Origin: Novipirellula herctigrandis
Lineage (GTDB): Bacteria > Planctomycetota > Planctomycetia > Pirellulales > Pirellulaceae
Length of the DNA: 47,165 nt
Assembly: GCA_007859835.1 (NCBI GenBank)
Contig: SJPJ01000001.1
Location: forward strand, 7,404,838 to 7,452,002
Direction: 5' to 3'
Positions 8,440 through 18,135 of the stretch are shown piece by piece (within the stretch, counting starts at the first letter, position 1; each line of letters begins with the position of its first letter). The notes under the pieces are model-generated. The model ran no database searches. It was given only the letters and a program-made list of their open reading frames with translations, and had not been told where the DNA came from. Position numbers and translations under genes: made by a program.

Positions 8440-9954
8440 TCACTTGCGGAGTACCTTTCCCCAGGTTGCTTTGAATTCATCCAGAGTCACATGGCCGTCT
8501 TGATCTTTGTCTGACCAGGTGAATCGTCTTTCCGCGCCTGCCTTCTGTTCTCCGTAGGCATTGGCGATGAATTCCTTCAGCGTCAGACGCTCATCCTTGT
8601 CTTTGTCTCGCTTCTGAAAAATGGCCTCTGTTTGGATGCTTTTCTTATCGTCCGGAGCACCGCGAGTGCCGTCGGAATCAGTGCTACCTACGATTCGAAA
8701 CGGCACATGATGCACCGTCCCTTTCCCGCGGCCATCAAGCACTTGGCAGTACAACCGGTAATCGCCCGGAGCAGGCGGAACTTCGACCTTGGTCTGCGAC
8801 GTTCCTTTGACTGGTCCCCACACCAATTTGCCTTTGTCGTTGCCGCGGGCACGAAAGATCAAGTAGCGATACGTCAGCAGGTCATTATCGGGGTCGTTAG
8901 CCGTGACAACCACCTTCAATTTCTCGTGCTCGGAGACTTCGATTCCCTGATCCGTCCCACCGAGCGTCAATCGCTCAATGACGGGGGCACGATTTGATGG
9001 TTCCTTCCCGGTCCAAAACCGGTGCATCTCGTCCGCCATCGGCGTCACCAAGGGAGAATCTTTTTCACGCAGCAGCTCTCTTGGATCTTCTGGCAGTAGG
9101 AGACTGAACCAGGTGCCCATTCCTCGTTTGTGTTCGCCCCAGACAAAGACGACTCCGCCTGTGTTATTCTTGCCAACCTTGATCATGGGATTCGCTTCCC
9201 GAAGTTGCTGGACCTTTGCGAAAGGTGTTAGTTCCAAAGCGTGGTCGGTGGCACCCTTCTTGGCAGCCCAGGGTCCACGGTGCGAATACTCGGAAAAGTA
9301 ATACGGTTTCTTCCAGTGCTTTTCTAGGTTGTTGATCGCCGTTTGCATGGCTCCTTTGCTGTAGGCGTTGACTCCAATCATGTCGACTTCGGGAGCGTGC
9401 TGTTTGATCAGGTCGATCGACTTCTTCGGCGCATTGATGATGACGATGCAAGTCAAGCGATGCGGGTTGCGACGATGGATTCTCTTCGCCATCTCGTTGA
9501 CCGTGGTTAGATACTGTTCTTCTAGATGAACCTCATTGCCCAGTCCCCACATCAACAGCGCTGAGTGGTCGTCGTAGGCATCGAGATGAGAATCGAGTTT
9601 CTTGAGCATCTCTTCACGGCGCTTCCGATAGTCGAAGTCGTAAGCCGTTTTGCCTTCGATGCCGTTTCTTCCCTGGTGCGGCATCCAGATTCCAAGAATC
9701 AGCTTTTGATTCAGCTTGTCCGCGTCCTCCAACCATTGGCCGGTGTCGTCGCTGATACGCCACGTGCGAATCGTGTTGGCCCCGTACTTGGCTGCTAATT
9801 CCATAAAATCGGTGCCTCCGGCGCCCTTGATATGGAACGAACTGAAAACGTCATAACGGCCTTGGAACGCGTCGCCTTCTTTCGCGAACGAATTTTGCCC
9901 CGGCCCATACATCATTGTCAGCAGCACGAGCAACATTGAGATTCGAGTGATCAT
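8440..9954 (-). CDS. Secreted GH2-like glycoside hydrolase with C-terminal EF hands
   Basis: With the ATG at 9954 the protein is 504 residues and begins with a signal peptide (to about residue 24). A longer frame reaches 10053 but would run into the gene before it. Residues about 30-330 form a TIM-barrel of clan GH-A, closest to the GH2 catalytic domain: TIRTWR at 61, WGLGNEVH with the probable acid/base Glu141, and YFSEYSHRGPW with the probable nucleophile Glu222. An Ig-like domain follows (about 345-440). The C-terminus has two EF-hand loops, DKDKDERLTLKE and DKDQDGHVTLDE, so calcium binding is expected. No substrate-binding partner domain of classic GH2 is seen. It sits between two sulfatases, 40 bases after the previous stop, which suggests it cuts the desulfated chain. 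Confidence 0.85.
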   Translation of the reverse strand: MITRISMLLVLLTMMYGPGQNSFAKEGDAFQGRYDVFSSFHIKGAGGTDFMELAAKYGANTIRTWRISDDTGQWLEDADKLNQKLILGIWMPHQGRNGIEGKTAYDFDYRKRREEMLKKLDSHLDAYDDHSALLMWGLGNEVHLEEQYLTTVNEMAKRIHRRNPHRLTCIVIINAPKKSIDLIKQHAPEVDMIGVNAYSKGAMQTAINNLEKHWKKPYYFSEYSHRGPWAAKKGATDHALELTPFAKVQQLREANPMIKVGKNNTGGVVFVWGEHKRGMGTWFSLLLPEDPRELLREKDSPLVTPMADEMHRFWTGKEPSNRAPVIERLTLGGTDQGIEVSEHEKLKVVVTANDPDNDLLTYRYLIFRARGNDKGKLVWGPVKGTSQTKVEVPPAPGDYRLYCQVLDGRGKGTVHHVPFRIVGSTDSDGTRGAPDDKKSIQTEAIFQKRDKDKDERLTLKEFIANAYGEQKAGAERRFTWSDKDQDGHVTLDEFKATWGKVLRK

Positions 9955-9994
9955 CGTTGTCCTGTCTTCCGTCATTGGAATTGTCTTGAAAGTG

Positions 9995-11431
9995 TCATTG
10001 GCGGGAGGGCCGGTCTGTTTGATTGCGATTCCGCTTGGAAGATTTGCTGTCAAGCTTCGGGTCGATCTCGCCGGTTTTGAACCGTTGGGTGTGGTATTGA
10101 TAACGCATGATTTTGTATCGCTCGCCTTCCTTCCACAGCGGTTCCATCTTGTCCTGCTCCCAGGCTTCCAGCAGACCCTTCATCTGACTGACTCTGTCCG
10201 GCTGTTGGGCGGAAAGATCATTCCGCTCGGCGATATCGTCCTTCAGGTTGTACAGCGCGAAGCCATAGTCATCGACTCGAATGAGTTTCCAATGCCCGTC
10301 GCGCATCGCGGCACATTCCAGCTTGCGAAAATAGAGCCTCTCGTGCGGTGTGTTTGTGTTTTCCCCGGTCACATACGGGATCAGATCCACACCATCGACA
10401 GGACGTGGCTGATCCAGTGAACCACCCGCCGCAGCCAGACTTGTGGGATAGATATCTAGCGACGACACCATCTGATCGTAAACCTTGCCGGCAGGAACAT
10501 GGTTCTTCCAGTACAGAAGGAACGGCACGCGATGACCGCCCTCGAACTTGAATCCCTTCTTCCCGCCCAGTGGATAGTTGGAAAACGTGGGACCGATGCC
10601 GCCGTTGTCGCTCAGAAACCAAATGATCGTGTTGTCGATCAATCGGTGCTGATGGAGTGAGTCAAGCACTTTGCCGATGTTGCGGTCCATTCCGTAGATC
10701 AGGCCGAGATAGTTGTCGTCCGTGCCGAGTGCTTGCAAATCTTCAGGCTTGGATTGCAGCGGCCCATGCGGCGCGGTGAACGAGAGGTAAACAAAGAATG
10801 GTTTGTCTTTGCATTCTTCGATGAACTTCACCGTTTGGTCGCCGAGACGATCCGTCAGATGCCCATCGAATTTCACCTGCGTCCCGTTGTGCTCGGTTGC
10901 CTTATCGCTGCCGGGCTTGTCGGTTTTCTGTTCGTCGTACCAGTACGTTCGCGAGCCTTCACGCAATCCCCAGAACACATCAAAGCCACGCCTTGTCGGG
11001 TAGTGCTTCTCTTCACTGCCCAGGTGCCACTTTCCGAAGATGGCTGTGCGGTAGCCGAGTGACTGCAATGCTTGCCCCATCGTGCGTTCCGCGGTATCCA
11101 TTCCATCGGGTCGGCGCGGCGAGTTGCCTTCGTGGCCGAAGCGTTGCTGATAGCGGCCTGTCATCAGTCCCGCCCGACTTGGACTGCAAACGGAAGCGCT
11201 GACATGGCCGTCGGAAAAACGCGTTCCCATGGATGCCAGGCGATCAAGATGCGGCGTCTTGATACGGTCGGAGCCCTGGAATCCCAGGTCTGCGTAGCCA
11301 AGATCATCGGCCAGAATGAGGATCACGTTTGGCTTCCGTTCGGAAGCGCAGACCGGCATGACGCTGACTGCTATCAGAAAAGCCATGTTGGTGATAAACA
11401 GTTTCGGATTCAAAGGGCTAATTCGATTCAT
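9995..11431 (-). CDS. Secreted arylsulfatase-type S1 sulfatase
   Basis: A 478-residue sulfatase with a leader ending near Ala29 and all core motifs: ADDLGYADLG at 41, CSPSR with Cys82 to be converted to formylglycine, GKWHLGSEEKHYP, APHGP and LSDNGG. The stretch YPLGGKKGFKFEGGHRVPF is the usual substrate-side lysine and histidine region. The start ATG (11431) overlaps the end of the preceding sulfatase gene by 14 bases and follows AGGAAC, so the two are probably translationally coupled. The basic C-terminal tail (SKSSKRNRNQ) is not part of the fold. Confidence 0.93.
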   Translation of the reverse strand: MNRISPLNPKLFITNMAFLIAVSVMPVCASERKPNVILILADDLGYADLGFQGSDRIKTPHLDRLASMGTRFSDGHVSASVCSPSRAGLMTGRYQQRFGHEGNSPRRPDGMDTAERTMGQALQSLGYRTAIFGKWHLGSEEKHYPTRRGFDVFWGLREGSRTYWYDEQKTDKPGSDKATEHNGTQVKFDGHLTDRLGDQTVKFIEECKDKPFFVYLSFTAPHGPLQSKPEDLQALGTDDNYLGLIYGMDRNIGKVLDSLHQHRLIDNTIIWFLSDNGGIGPTFSNYPLGGKKGFKFEGGHRVPFLLYWKNHVPAGKVYDQMVSSLDIYPTSLAAAGGSLDQPRPVDGVDLIPYVTGENTNTPHERLYFRKLECAAMRDGHWKLIRVDDYGFALYNLKDDIAERNDLSAQQPDRVSQMKGLLEAWEQDKMEPLWKEGERYKIMRYQYHTQRFKTGEIDPKLDSKSSKRNRNQTDRPSRQ

Positions 11432-12857
11432 TCTGTTCCTTATCGAAAGTTAAGCCTGTCCACCACTGGTCGTAATGCTTCGACATCTTTTCAACGACAT
11501 CAGGTTTCAGTGCGGCAAGATTCCAGTCTTCATGCGGATCGCTGGACAAATCAAAGAGGCTCCACTGCCCGGGTTCGGTGTACTTGTAGTGTTCGCGGGC
11601 GCCGTAGTAACCCGGTCGAGAGGGATCGTTGATGTATTCATAATGCAACTTGCAGATGATGGCCCGTTCGGTCTTTCCGCATTCCGGATCAAGGCACGGG
11701 TATTGGCGCAGAAGGTGATAACTGCCGTAGCGGATTCCACAAAACGCATGCTTGTGGCTTTGCGCGCGGCCACTCGGCCAGCGACCGGAATGATGCACCA
11801 CCATGCGGTCCTTGCCGGGCCAGTCTTTGTTGTCGTGTTGGAAGAGCGGAGTCAAATCGAACCCATCGAGTTGTTGCCGATGTTTGGGGTCCAGCGGAAC
11901 ATCAGCGACCGCAGCCAGCGTCGGAAGTATGTCATGATGGGCCGTTAACTGATTCCGCTCGCCAGGCTGGAGCGTGCCAGGCCAGCGCCAGAACGAGTAG
12001 GCGCGAGAACCACCGTAGTAGGCATTCACCTTTGCGCCACGCATTCCCGAATTCCAGGTGTCGACACCAAACGTGCCTCCATTGTCATTCATGGCGATCA
12101 ATAGCGTGTCTTCTTCGATGCCCAGTTTCCTGAGCTTATCGAGCAACCGACCAACGTTTTCATCGACCTTGGCAACCATTCCGTGAAATTCGGGTTTGGC
12201 TGCCTTTCCCCGGTACGGCTGCGTGTATTCATCGGGAACCTTCAATGGTGAATGCGGAGTGAACGTCGACAGGTAACAAAAGAAGGGCGCATCTTTATTC
12301 TCTTCGATGTACTTCATTGCCTCGTCGAAAAGAACATCCGTGCGATATCCCTTGTGGCGTTCCTCAACGCCGTTGTGAACCATTACCGGATCGTAGTGTT
12401 GACGCTGGTCATCGTTCAGATCGTTGAGTGCAACATCAAAACCACGCTTATGAGGCACGTGCTCGCCTTCAAAACCAAGATGCCACTTGCCAAACATCGC
12501 GGTTCTGTAGCCCGCTTTTTTCAGCACTTGCGGGAGTAGGGTTGCATTCAAGCTCAATTGATGACGCGGGTAAGTCGTATGCGTGACACCAACCTTGAAT
12601 TCATGCATCCCGCTCAATAGCGCTGCTCTCGTTGGGGAGCACGTGGGGCTCACCATGCAGTCGTTAAACCGAAGGCTCTCTTCGTGCAAGCGGTCAAAGT
12701 TGGGTGTCTTGAGAACGGGATTTCCGTGGGCCGCAATGTCGCCATGCCCCATATCATCCACCAGCAACAGGACAATGTTCGGTTGTATCGCGTTGAGTGG
12801 AGCAACAACAAAGGCCACTGCCAGAAGTGCAAATACTCGCATTAGGTAATCACTCAT
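11418..12857 (-). CDS. Secreted arylsulfatase-type S1 sulfatase
   Basis: A 479-residue sulfatase. MSDYL precedes a leader, MRVFALLAVAFVV; either Met could be the start, but the ATG at 12857 overlaps the previous stop as ATGA, which argues for it. Motifs: VDDMGHGD at 33, CSPTR with Cys73, GKWHLGFEGEHVPHKRGFD, STFTPHSPLKVP, MNDNGG near the middle and RGAKVNAYYGGSR, the latter differing from the usual GGHRxP loop. A cysteine-containing insert near residue 400 (CLDPECGKTERAIICK) is unusual and could hold a disulfide. The GGSRAY variant may signal a different sugar position from its neighbours. Confidence 0.92.
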   Translation of the reverse strand: MSDYLMRVFALLAVAFVVAPLNAIQPNIVLLLVDDMGHGDIAAHGNPVLKTPNFDRLHEESLRFNDCMVSPTCSPTRAALLSGMHEFKVGVTHTTYPRHQLSLNATLLPQVLKKAGYRTAMFGKWHLGFEGEHVPHKRGFDVALNDLNDDQRQHYDPVMVHNGVEERHKGYRTDVLFDEAMKYIEENKDAPFFCYLSTFTPHSPLKVPDEYTQPYRGKAAKPEFHGMVAKVDENVGRLLDKLRKLGIEEDTLLIAMNDNGGTFGVDTWNSGMRGAKVNAYYGGSRAYSFWRWPGTLQPGERNQLTAHHDILPTLAAVADVPLDPKHRQQLDGFDLTPLFQHDNKDWPGKDRMVVHHSGRWPSGRAQSHKHAFCGIRYGSYHLLRQYPCLDPECGKTERAIICKLHYEYINDPSRPGYYGAREHYKYTEPGQWSLFDLSSDPHEDWNLAALKPDVVEKMSKHYDQWWTGLTFDKEQNESN

Positions 12858-14332
12858 CGATCAATTCCAAGGCTTCGCCCGCGACTGACATGTTCGGCGT
12901 GCAGTCGAGTGAGTTCGGTGACGACATCAAGATGCTTAAGCCAGAGGTTCTTCTTTTGGCCAGGGTCCGTCGACAAATCAAACAGCTGTCCCTGCGGGCC
13001 GCCTTCATCCGATTCAACGGCATTCTTATTATACGGCCCGCCGCCTTCCATGAATGGCATTAACACCCATGAGTCTTTGCGAATGACCGGCTTGCCGAAG
13101 AACGTACTCAGTACGGCATAGGGTCGAATACCGGATGCAGCCTTGTCGCCGAGTAGGTACGGCAGAATATTAAAGCTGTCCTGGGCCGTGTCTTTCGGGA
13201 GTGGCTTCCCGATGATCTCCGCGCACGTGGCCATGAAATCTTCCAGCGTGATCAGTTCGTCACACTGAGAGTTCACCGGTACATGCCCCGGCCAGCGAGC
13301 GATAAACGGAACGCGGTGCCCGCCTTCGTAGCCGTCTCCTTTGAGTCCACGCCAATTGCCGTTGGCTTGGTGGTCGAACTTCTTCATCACGGATCCCGGG
13401 CCGTTTCCGTTTCCTTCGGCAGCGCGGCCATGCGAACCGTTATCGCTGCTGAATACAATCAGCGTGTTTTCACTGAGGTCGTGTTCGTTGAGCTTTTGAA
13501 CGATCTGGCCGACGGTATCGTCAATCTGATAGACAAAGTCGCCGTAGTCCGATGCGTCCGATTTTCCGTGATACTGTTTGGCGGGAACGATTGGCGTGTG
13601 AACGGCGGTCAATGCGTAATAAATGAAGAACGGCTGTCCCTTCCGTTCTTTCACCGACGCATCGATGTAGTCCAACGCGCGCTGGGTCGTGCGAGGCATC
13701 ACGTCAATGGGACGATGCGACTTCGCCATCGGTCGTCCCTTCTTGGGGCCTTTTACGGTTGGGATCTCCGTCACCAGCCGGTTCTCCATCAATGACAACG
13801 GCGATCCAACGGCCGTGCCATTCATGCCGAAGAAATGGTCGAACCCGTGGTCGTTTGGACCTCCCCTGGTCGGACGCTTGTAGTCGGTTTTGAAGCTGGC
13901 GCCGGTCGCTTTGCCCTTTTGGTCAAACCAAGTTTGGCCAAGATGCCACTTGCCGAAGCAGGCAGTGTGATAACCGTTTGCCTGCAGATATTCAGCCACC
14001 GTCAGTTGTTCTTCATCGATCAGGCATCGATTGAGAATGCCTTCAATCCAGTTGGGGCGACGAAGGAAGTGTCGTCCCGTCAGGAATCCGTACCGCGTCG
14101 GGCTACACACGGCTGCACCGGAATGGGCGTCGGTGAACCTCATGCCACCATTCGCCAGCCGGTCGAGGTTAGGCGTCGGCACCTTCGAATTCGCGTTGTA
14201 GCAGTGAAGGTCGCCGTACCCTAGATCGTCAGCGAGCACAAACACGATGTTGGGTCGCGACGATTCTGCACCGGATGCGTTCGCAACCACCGTGATTGCG
14301 ATAATAATTGCGAGGAAGCATGTTGTTTTCAT
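12854..14332 (-). CDS. Secreted arylsulfatase-type S1 sulfatase
   Basis: A 492-residue sulfatase with a clear leader (MKTTCFLAIIIAITVVANAS). A TTG two codons earlier (14338) overlaps the stop of the gene before; the ATG at 14332, two bases after that stop and behind a GGAG, is more likely. Core motifs: ADDLGYGDLHCY at 34, CSPTR with Cys76, GKWHLGQTWFDQKG, AVHTPIVPAKQYHGKS, SSDNGSHGR and GGHRVPFIARWPG. Its stop overlaps the next gene by the classic ATGA. The run of four sulfatases with these overlaps indicates one transcript. Confidence 0.93.
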   Translation of the reverse strand: MKTTCFLAIIIAITVVANASGAESSRPNIVFVLADDLGYGDLHCYNANSKVPTPNLDRLANGGMRFTDAHSGAAVCSPTRYGFLTGRHFLRRPNWIEGILNRCLIDEEQLTVAEYLQANGYHTACFGKWHLGQTWFDQKGKATGASFKTDYKRPTRGGPNDHGFDHFFGMNGTAVGSPLSLMENRLVTEIPTVKGPKKGRPMAKSHRPIDVMPRTTQRALDYIDASVKERKGQPFFIYYALTAVHTPIVPAKQYHGKSDASDYGDFVYQIDDTVGQIVQKLNEHDLSENTLIVFSSDNGSHGRAAEGNGNGPGSVMKKFDHQANGNWRGLKGDGYEGGHRVPFIARWPGHVPVNSQCDELITLEDFMATCAEIIGKPLPKDTAQDSFNILPYLLGDKAASGIRPYAVLSTFFGKPVIRKDSWVLMPFMEGGGPYNKNAVESDEGGPQGQLFDLSTDPGQKKNLWLKHLDVVTELTRLHAEHVSRGRSLGIDR

Positions 14333-14334
14333 GC

Positions 14335-15825
14335 TCAAACTCCACTCTCTTCACTATGTTCGCTGGCAGCGCCGGCCCGAGGACGGGAGCGGCCATCTTT
14401 CAGGAAAGCCCTCGCCTGTCGCTTCAGCTTCTTTTCGATCTGTGCGAACTCGGGGCTGCCCAGCAGATTACGGGATTCGCCGAGGTCTTTCCGCAGGTTA
14501 TACAACCCCGTGAACTTCAACGGCTTGGTCGTCTCCCAGACGATTTTGAAATCTCCGTCGCGAATCATCAGATGAGTCGGACGCAATGCCTGTGCCGCAT
14601 AGATGCCTTTCGGGCGCGGCTTGGCGGTGTCCGGGTGCAGGAATGTGTCCAGCATGTTGAAGCTGTCGACTGCCTCGTCGTCGGCTAGTTCTTCGCCGGC
14701 AACCGCCGCCAGTGTGGCGAACATGTCCAGCAGACTAATCTGCGCTGACGAAGTCACGCCCGCTGGAATTCGCCCTGACCAGGAAACGATAAACGGCTCA
14801 CGGTGCCCGCCCTCTTCGATCTTCCCTTTGCTGCCCGACAGACGTCCATTTGCTGGCAGGTTCGCCTTTTCGTTCGCACCGTTGTCGCTGCTGAAGATGA
14901 ACATCGTATTGGCAAGCATCTTCTCGCTCGGATTTCGCGGGTCGTCAGTCTCGCCAAGCCACTTCAATAGCAGACGAACGGCCACGTCGTTCTCGTAGAT
15001 CATTTCCGATCGATCGAGCCTGAGCGAATCGCGATTTGACAACAAAGCACGACCGTCCGCGGTCTTGCAGGCTCCCTTGACCGTGACGCCATCCAAGTCG
15101 GCTGCCGGAAGCAGCTTGTTATGATTCGCGTGCGATGGGTAGTAGAGGAAGAACGGTTGGTCCGCGTGATCTGCTCCGGCCGCGTGTTCGTTCATGTATC
15201 CACGTGCTGCGTTGAGCCACAACTGCTGGCTGATGAATTCGATGGGACCGCCCGGGTTTCCGTAACCGGGAGCATTTTTGGAATCGTTGGGTACCAGCGA
15301 CTTCGTGTTCGCGTCGTACTTTTGATAGACGCGGTCGATGTGATAGGCAGGACTCTTGGTGATGTTGTGCTGTGTCCCGGTGTAATGATCAAAGCCAAAG
15401 TCGAGCGCACAGAGCTTGATGGGTGAACTCGCGTGGAAATCCTGTCCCTTTTCAAAGAAGACATGCCATTTCCCAACGCCATAGGTTCGATAACCCGAGC
15501 GTTTCAACATCGCGGGAAGTGCCGTACCGAATTGTTCCGCTGTACGAACCGTTCGACCGCCTCGCAACAGACTAATCCGAGTGGGATTGCAGAACGCAGC
15601 CGGTGAGTGACCGTCGGTGAATCGCAACCCACTGGCCGCCAGTCGCTCCATCGTCGGCGTGTGAACCTGAGACGCGTTCGAGTTTTGCGTGAAATCCTGA
15701 TATGCTGAAGTGTCGCCTTGTCCCATGTCGTCGGCTAAGAACAGGATGATGTTGGGTCGTGAATCGGCACCGTTTGCGGTGCTGACGCACGCGAGAAGTG
15801 CCATTGCAAGAATCGTCGTTCTCAT
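14335..15825 (-). CDS. Secreted arylsulfatase-type S1 sulfatase, first in the tight run
   Basis: A 496-residue protein with a leader ending around Gly19-Ala20. Motifs: ADDMGQGDTSAY at 31, CNPTR with Cys79, GKWHVFFEKGQDFH, YPSHANHNKL, SSDNGANEKAN and EEGGHREPFIVSW. The CNPTR motif is followed by ISLLRGG, not the more usual LTGR. It heads the run of genes read to the left, so the main promoter of that run should lie in 15826-16074. The arginine- and serine-rich C-terminal tail (DGRSRPRAGAAS) is outside the conserved fold. It is clearly a sulfatase, though diverged from its neighbours, so a different linkage is plausible. Confidence 0.92.
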   Translation of the reverse strand: MRTTILAMALLACVSTANGADSRPNIILFLADDMGQGDTSAYQDFTQNSNASQVHTPTMERLAASGLRFTDGHSPAAFCNPTRISLLRGGRTVRTAEQFGTALPAMLKRSGYRTYGVGKWHVFFEKGQDFHASSPIKLCALDFGFDHYTGTQHNITKSPAYHIDRVYQKYDANTKSLVPNDSKNAPGYGNPGGPIEFISQQLWLNAARGYMNEHAAGADHADQPFFLYYPSHANHNKLLPAADLDGVTVKGACKTADGRALLSNRDSLRLDRSEMIYENDVAVRLLLKWLGETDDPRNPSEKMLANTMFIFSSDNGANEKANLPANGRLSGSKGKIEEGGHREPFIVSWSGRIPAGVTSSAQISLLDMFATLAAVAGEELADDEAVDSFNMLDTFLHPDTAKPRPKGIYAAQALRPTHLMIRDGDFKIVWETTKPLKFTGLYNLRKDLGESRNLLGSPEFAQIEKKLKRQARAFLKDGRSRPRAGAASEHSEESGV

Positions 15826-16074
15826 TGAATCTCTCGTTTAAATACTTCACAATCGACGCCACTGCAGGCGACTGGCTGGAGCTGTTTTCAGGTTCGCTCT
15901 ATAGGTAATAGCACTTAACTGACGAATTTTACGGCTGTGTAGAAAAAGATAGTTTCACCGGTCACGAATATGCCGCGGTCGATTGCCAGCAGCGGAGGAT
16001 GTGCGACGCGAAACGAAAAAGCCTTGTCGTCCGAGCAAGGGGCCACTTTACGAACTCAGTGACTCAAAACGCTT

Positions 16075-16314
16075 ATGAAATCTACAGCCACCTTGACCCT
16101 GGTCGGGAGATTGCTGCTCGCCGGAGTCTGCCGTTTCGAAGACAAGCCCATTCATAGCCACAAAATAGGGAAGGACTACCTGTTCAAGATCAGGAAGGAT
16201 CTGAGCGAGAAAAACAACCTTGCATTAAAGAAGCGGGAGAAGACGGAGGAAATGAAAACGCAACGGTTTCGTAGTCTGCAGCGGATCGACGCCAAGATGC
16301 CCGCGCCGAAATAG
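16075..16314 (+). pseudogene. Probable sulfatase remnant (leader plus C-terminal tail)
   Basis: The 79-codon frame opens with MKSTATLTLVGRLLLAGVC, like a secretion leader, and then runs straight into YLFKIRKDLSEKNNLALKKR and a lysine-rich end. That second part resembles the last 40-50 residues of S1 sulfatases, where (L)YDLxxDPxExxNLA is followed by a basic tail. The whole catalytic domain is absent. It points away from the sulfatase run. I read it as a deletion product of a sulfatase gene; an independent small secreted protein is the alternative. A possible terminator follows at 16322-16350. Confidence 0.5.
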
Positions 16315-16321
16315 ACCGAGA

Positions 16322-16350
16322 ACACTCGGGTTCGGAGTGTCTTTTGTGTT
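16322..16350 (+). terminator. Possible intrinsic terminator
   Basis: ACACTC (16322-16327) pairs with GAGTGT (16335-16340) across a 7-base loop, and CTTTTGTGTT follows. The stem is only 6 bp and the T-run is interrupted, so this is a weak call. It lies 8 bases after the sulfatase remnant's stop. Confidence 0.3.
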
Positions 16351-16545
16351 CAGCGTGATGAGTTTTCAAGTCGTTACCGCAAGATCTTTGCCGTGTCGTG
16401 TTTGAATTTGTTGATCGATCGTTGCAGTTTTTCATGCAACGCGGTCTGTTCGGCGGCAACGGTTGGGGTAAGACGTATTTCGTTTTCCTTATTTAAGGGC
16501 AATTGCCTTTTACGGAGACTTGCTGGCACCACAAATACGACCGAC
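16351..16545 (-). other. Short stretch after the anti-sigma gene
   Basis: In a different frame from the anti-sigma gene, the minus strand stays open to a stop at 16374 and encodes a plausible helical tail (LPLNKENEIRLTP, then AAEQTALHEKLQR). It has no start of its own that I trust. It could be the remnant end of another protein; I do not recognise it. Confidence 0.25.
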
Positions 16546-18135
16546 TCAATGTGCCTGCATGAGGCGGTAGTGTTTGGTGATTTCCTCGGCAGAGAGAGCC
16601 TTCGGATACACGGCCAACTCGTCGACCATCCCTTTGAAATACATTTGGCCGTCATAGGAACCGGGGGTCTTTGATCGTAGAAACGCTCCGATGGCAATCA
16701 TCGCATCAAGCGGCTCGGCCTTGAGCGGCGGTGCCGGTGAGGTTTCAACCGCACTGCCGTTCAAGTAGATCTCAACCTGATTGTCACTCCGCACCGCAAC
16801 CACATGATGCCACGAGCCCGGTGTGTATCGCTGCGATGAAAAGACATTCACCGACTCCTGCTCACCGTACGGCCACAAATGGTTGATGAAACGAATGGAT
16901 TCGTCCGGGTAAACTCGACGATGCTGCATTGGTAACAGCGAAAGGCGGTACAGTTTTTCACGCGACCTGGAGTCGGGTTGACGATGGTTGATATCGATAA
17001 GCGTTGTCCGCTGTGTGAAGGACGGGTTCATCCACAGTTCCAGCGTGAACTCGTCACTTAACACTGACGCCACTGGTCTGTCGATCATCACGTAACCGTG
17101 GTTTCGACGACCGCGTGGAAAATACACGCCGCCGTCTTGCAGTTTTGCCCCACCATGAAGAACCGCATCAGCATCGCCTGCTATGTCAGTAATCGTCCCG
17201 CCGTTTTCTGCCTCGAATCGCCAGTAATGCGCGGGCTCGGCGTTTTGGACACTCCCGACGTACTCGGCCGGAACGCTAAGCGGTTCCAAAGGAGCTTCGG
17301 CAAGACGCGGCAGTGCAACCGGAGCCGCCTCGTCGACAATCTGACCGTTAGAGGCATCGATCCGAACCGCATCCGATGTCAACAGTTCGCGACTCTTCCA
17401 TGCGCGCCCGTCCTCGTCCAGCAACGCGACTTCGACTTCTCCGTCATAGACTTCCACCCAGCTCTCGCCGTCCGCCACGGCCATCGCGAACTCCGTCCCA
17501 AGATCAACCACGGCTGCATCGGGACCAAGGATCGTGAACCCGTGAGCGATCTCCGTCACTTGCGCCGCGACCTGGCCCCGCACCAGCGATACCTGCATGT
17601 CTGAATCAATCGATAATTGACCCGGACCGTGAACCAGCAGTCGCGTCCCATGATTGAATCGCAGCTCCATTGAACCTGACTCAAGGCGAACGGCTCCGCG
17701 GGAAACGCTCGCTCCGCGTGCCAGTGCGGACTCTTCGCTCCAGGCCGAACCATTCAGTTCTTCGACGCGGGCGATCACTGTCGAAGGCACGGAGACGGTC
17801 CCGCCGGAATCCGAAAAGAACGTGGCGGCGGCAAGGCCAATGGCGAACACGACACTGGCCGCAACAACCCAGCCTACCCACGAAGGCATTGAATGCCGAC
17901 TATCGCTTTGTACGGTGGACGCGACCTCAGACTTCTCCGCATCAAACGATGCCAGCAGCGTCGATTGCTGAAGCATCGCCTGCATCTGACATTGTTCCAG
18001 GTAGATGCGTCGGGCATCGTCTGACCCTGACACCAACATGTTTAGCCGCTGCTTGCCGTCGTCATCAAACTCATCACTGCACATCAATGCCAGGATATTT
18101 TCAAGCTCTCTTCTGGTCGTTTCATCCGGCGACAT
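16546..18135 (-). CDS. FecR/LamG transmembrane anti-sigma-type regulator
   Basis: The ATG at 18135 follows AGGTGG at a good distance and overlaps the sigma gene by 14 bases; an earlier ATG at 18153 is possible. From the start: a cytoplasmic helical region of about 85 residues with DDARRIYLEQ, a single membrane helix (WVGWVVAASVVFAIGLAAA), then a FecR-like beta domain with the signature LGTEFAMAVADG and WVEVYDGEVEV, and a C-terminal LamG/concanavalin-like domain with FTLELWMNPSF and WHHVVAVRSDNQVEIYLNG, ending GMVDELAVYPKALSAEEI. The design fits a protein that senses something outside, perhaps glycan, and holds the sigma factor inside. That role is inferred from family and position. Confidence 0.85.
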   Translation of the reverse strand: MSPDETTRRELENILALMCSDEFDDDGKQRLNMLVSGSDDARRIYLEQCQMQAMLQQSTLLASFDAEKSEVASTVQSDSRHSMPSWVGWVVAASVVFAIGLAAATFFSDSGGTVSVPSTVIARVEELNGSAWSEESALARGASVSRGAVRLESGSMELRFNHGTRLLVHGPGQLSIDSDMQVSLVRGQVAAQVTEIAHGFTILGPDAAVVDLGTEFAMAVADGESWVEVYDGEVEVALLDEDGRAWKSRELLTSDAVRIDASNGQIVDEAAPVALPRLAEAPLEPLSVPAEYVGSVQNAEPAHYWRFEAENGGTITDIAGDADAVLHGGAKLQDGGVYFPRGRRNHGYVMIDRPVASVLSDEFTLELWMNPSFTQRTTLIDINHRQPDSRSREKLYRLSLLPMQHRRVYPDESIRFINHLWPYGEQESVNVFSSQRYTPGSWHHVVAVRSDNQVEIYLNGSAVETSPAPPLKAEPLDAMIAIGAFLRSKTPGSYDGQMYFKGMVDELAVYPKALSAEEITKHYRLMQAH

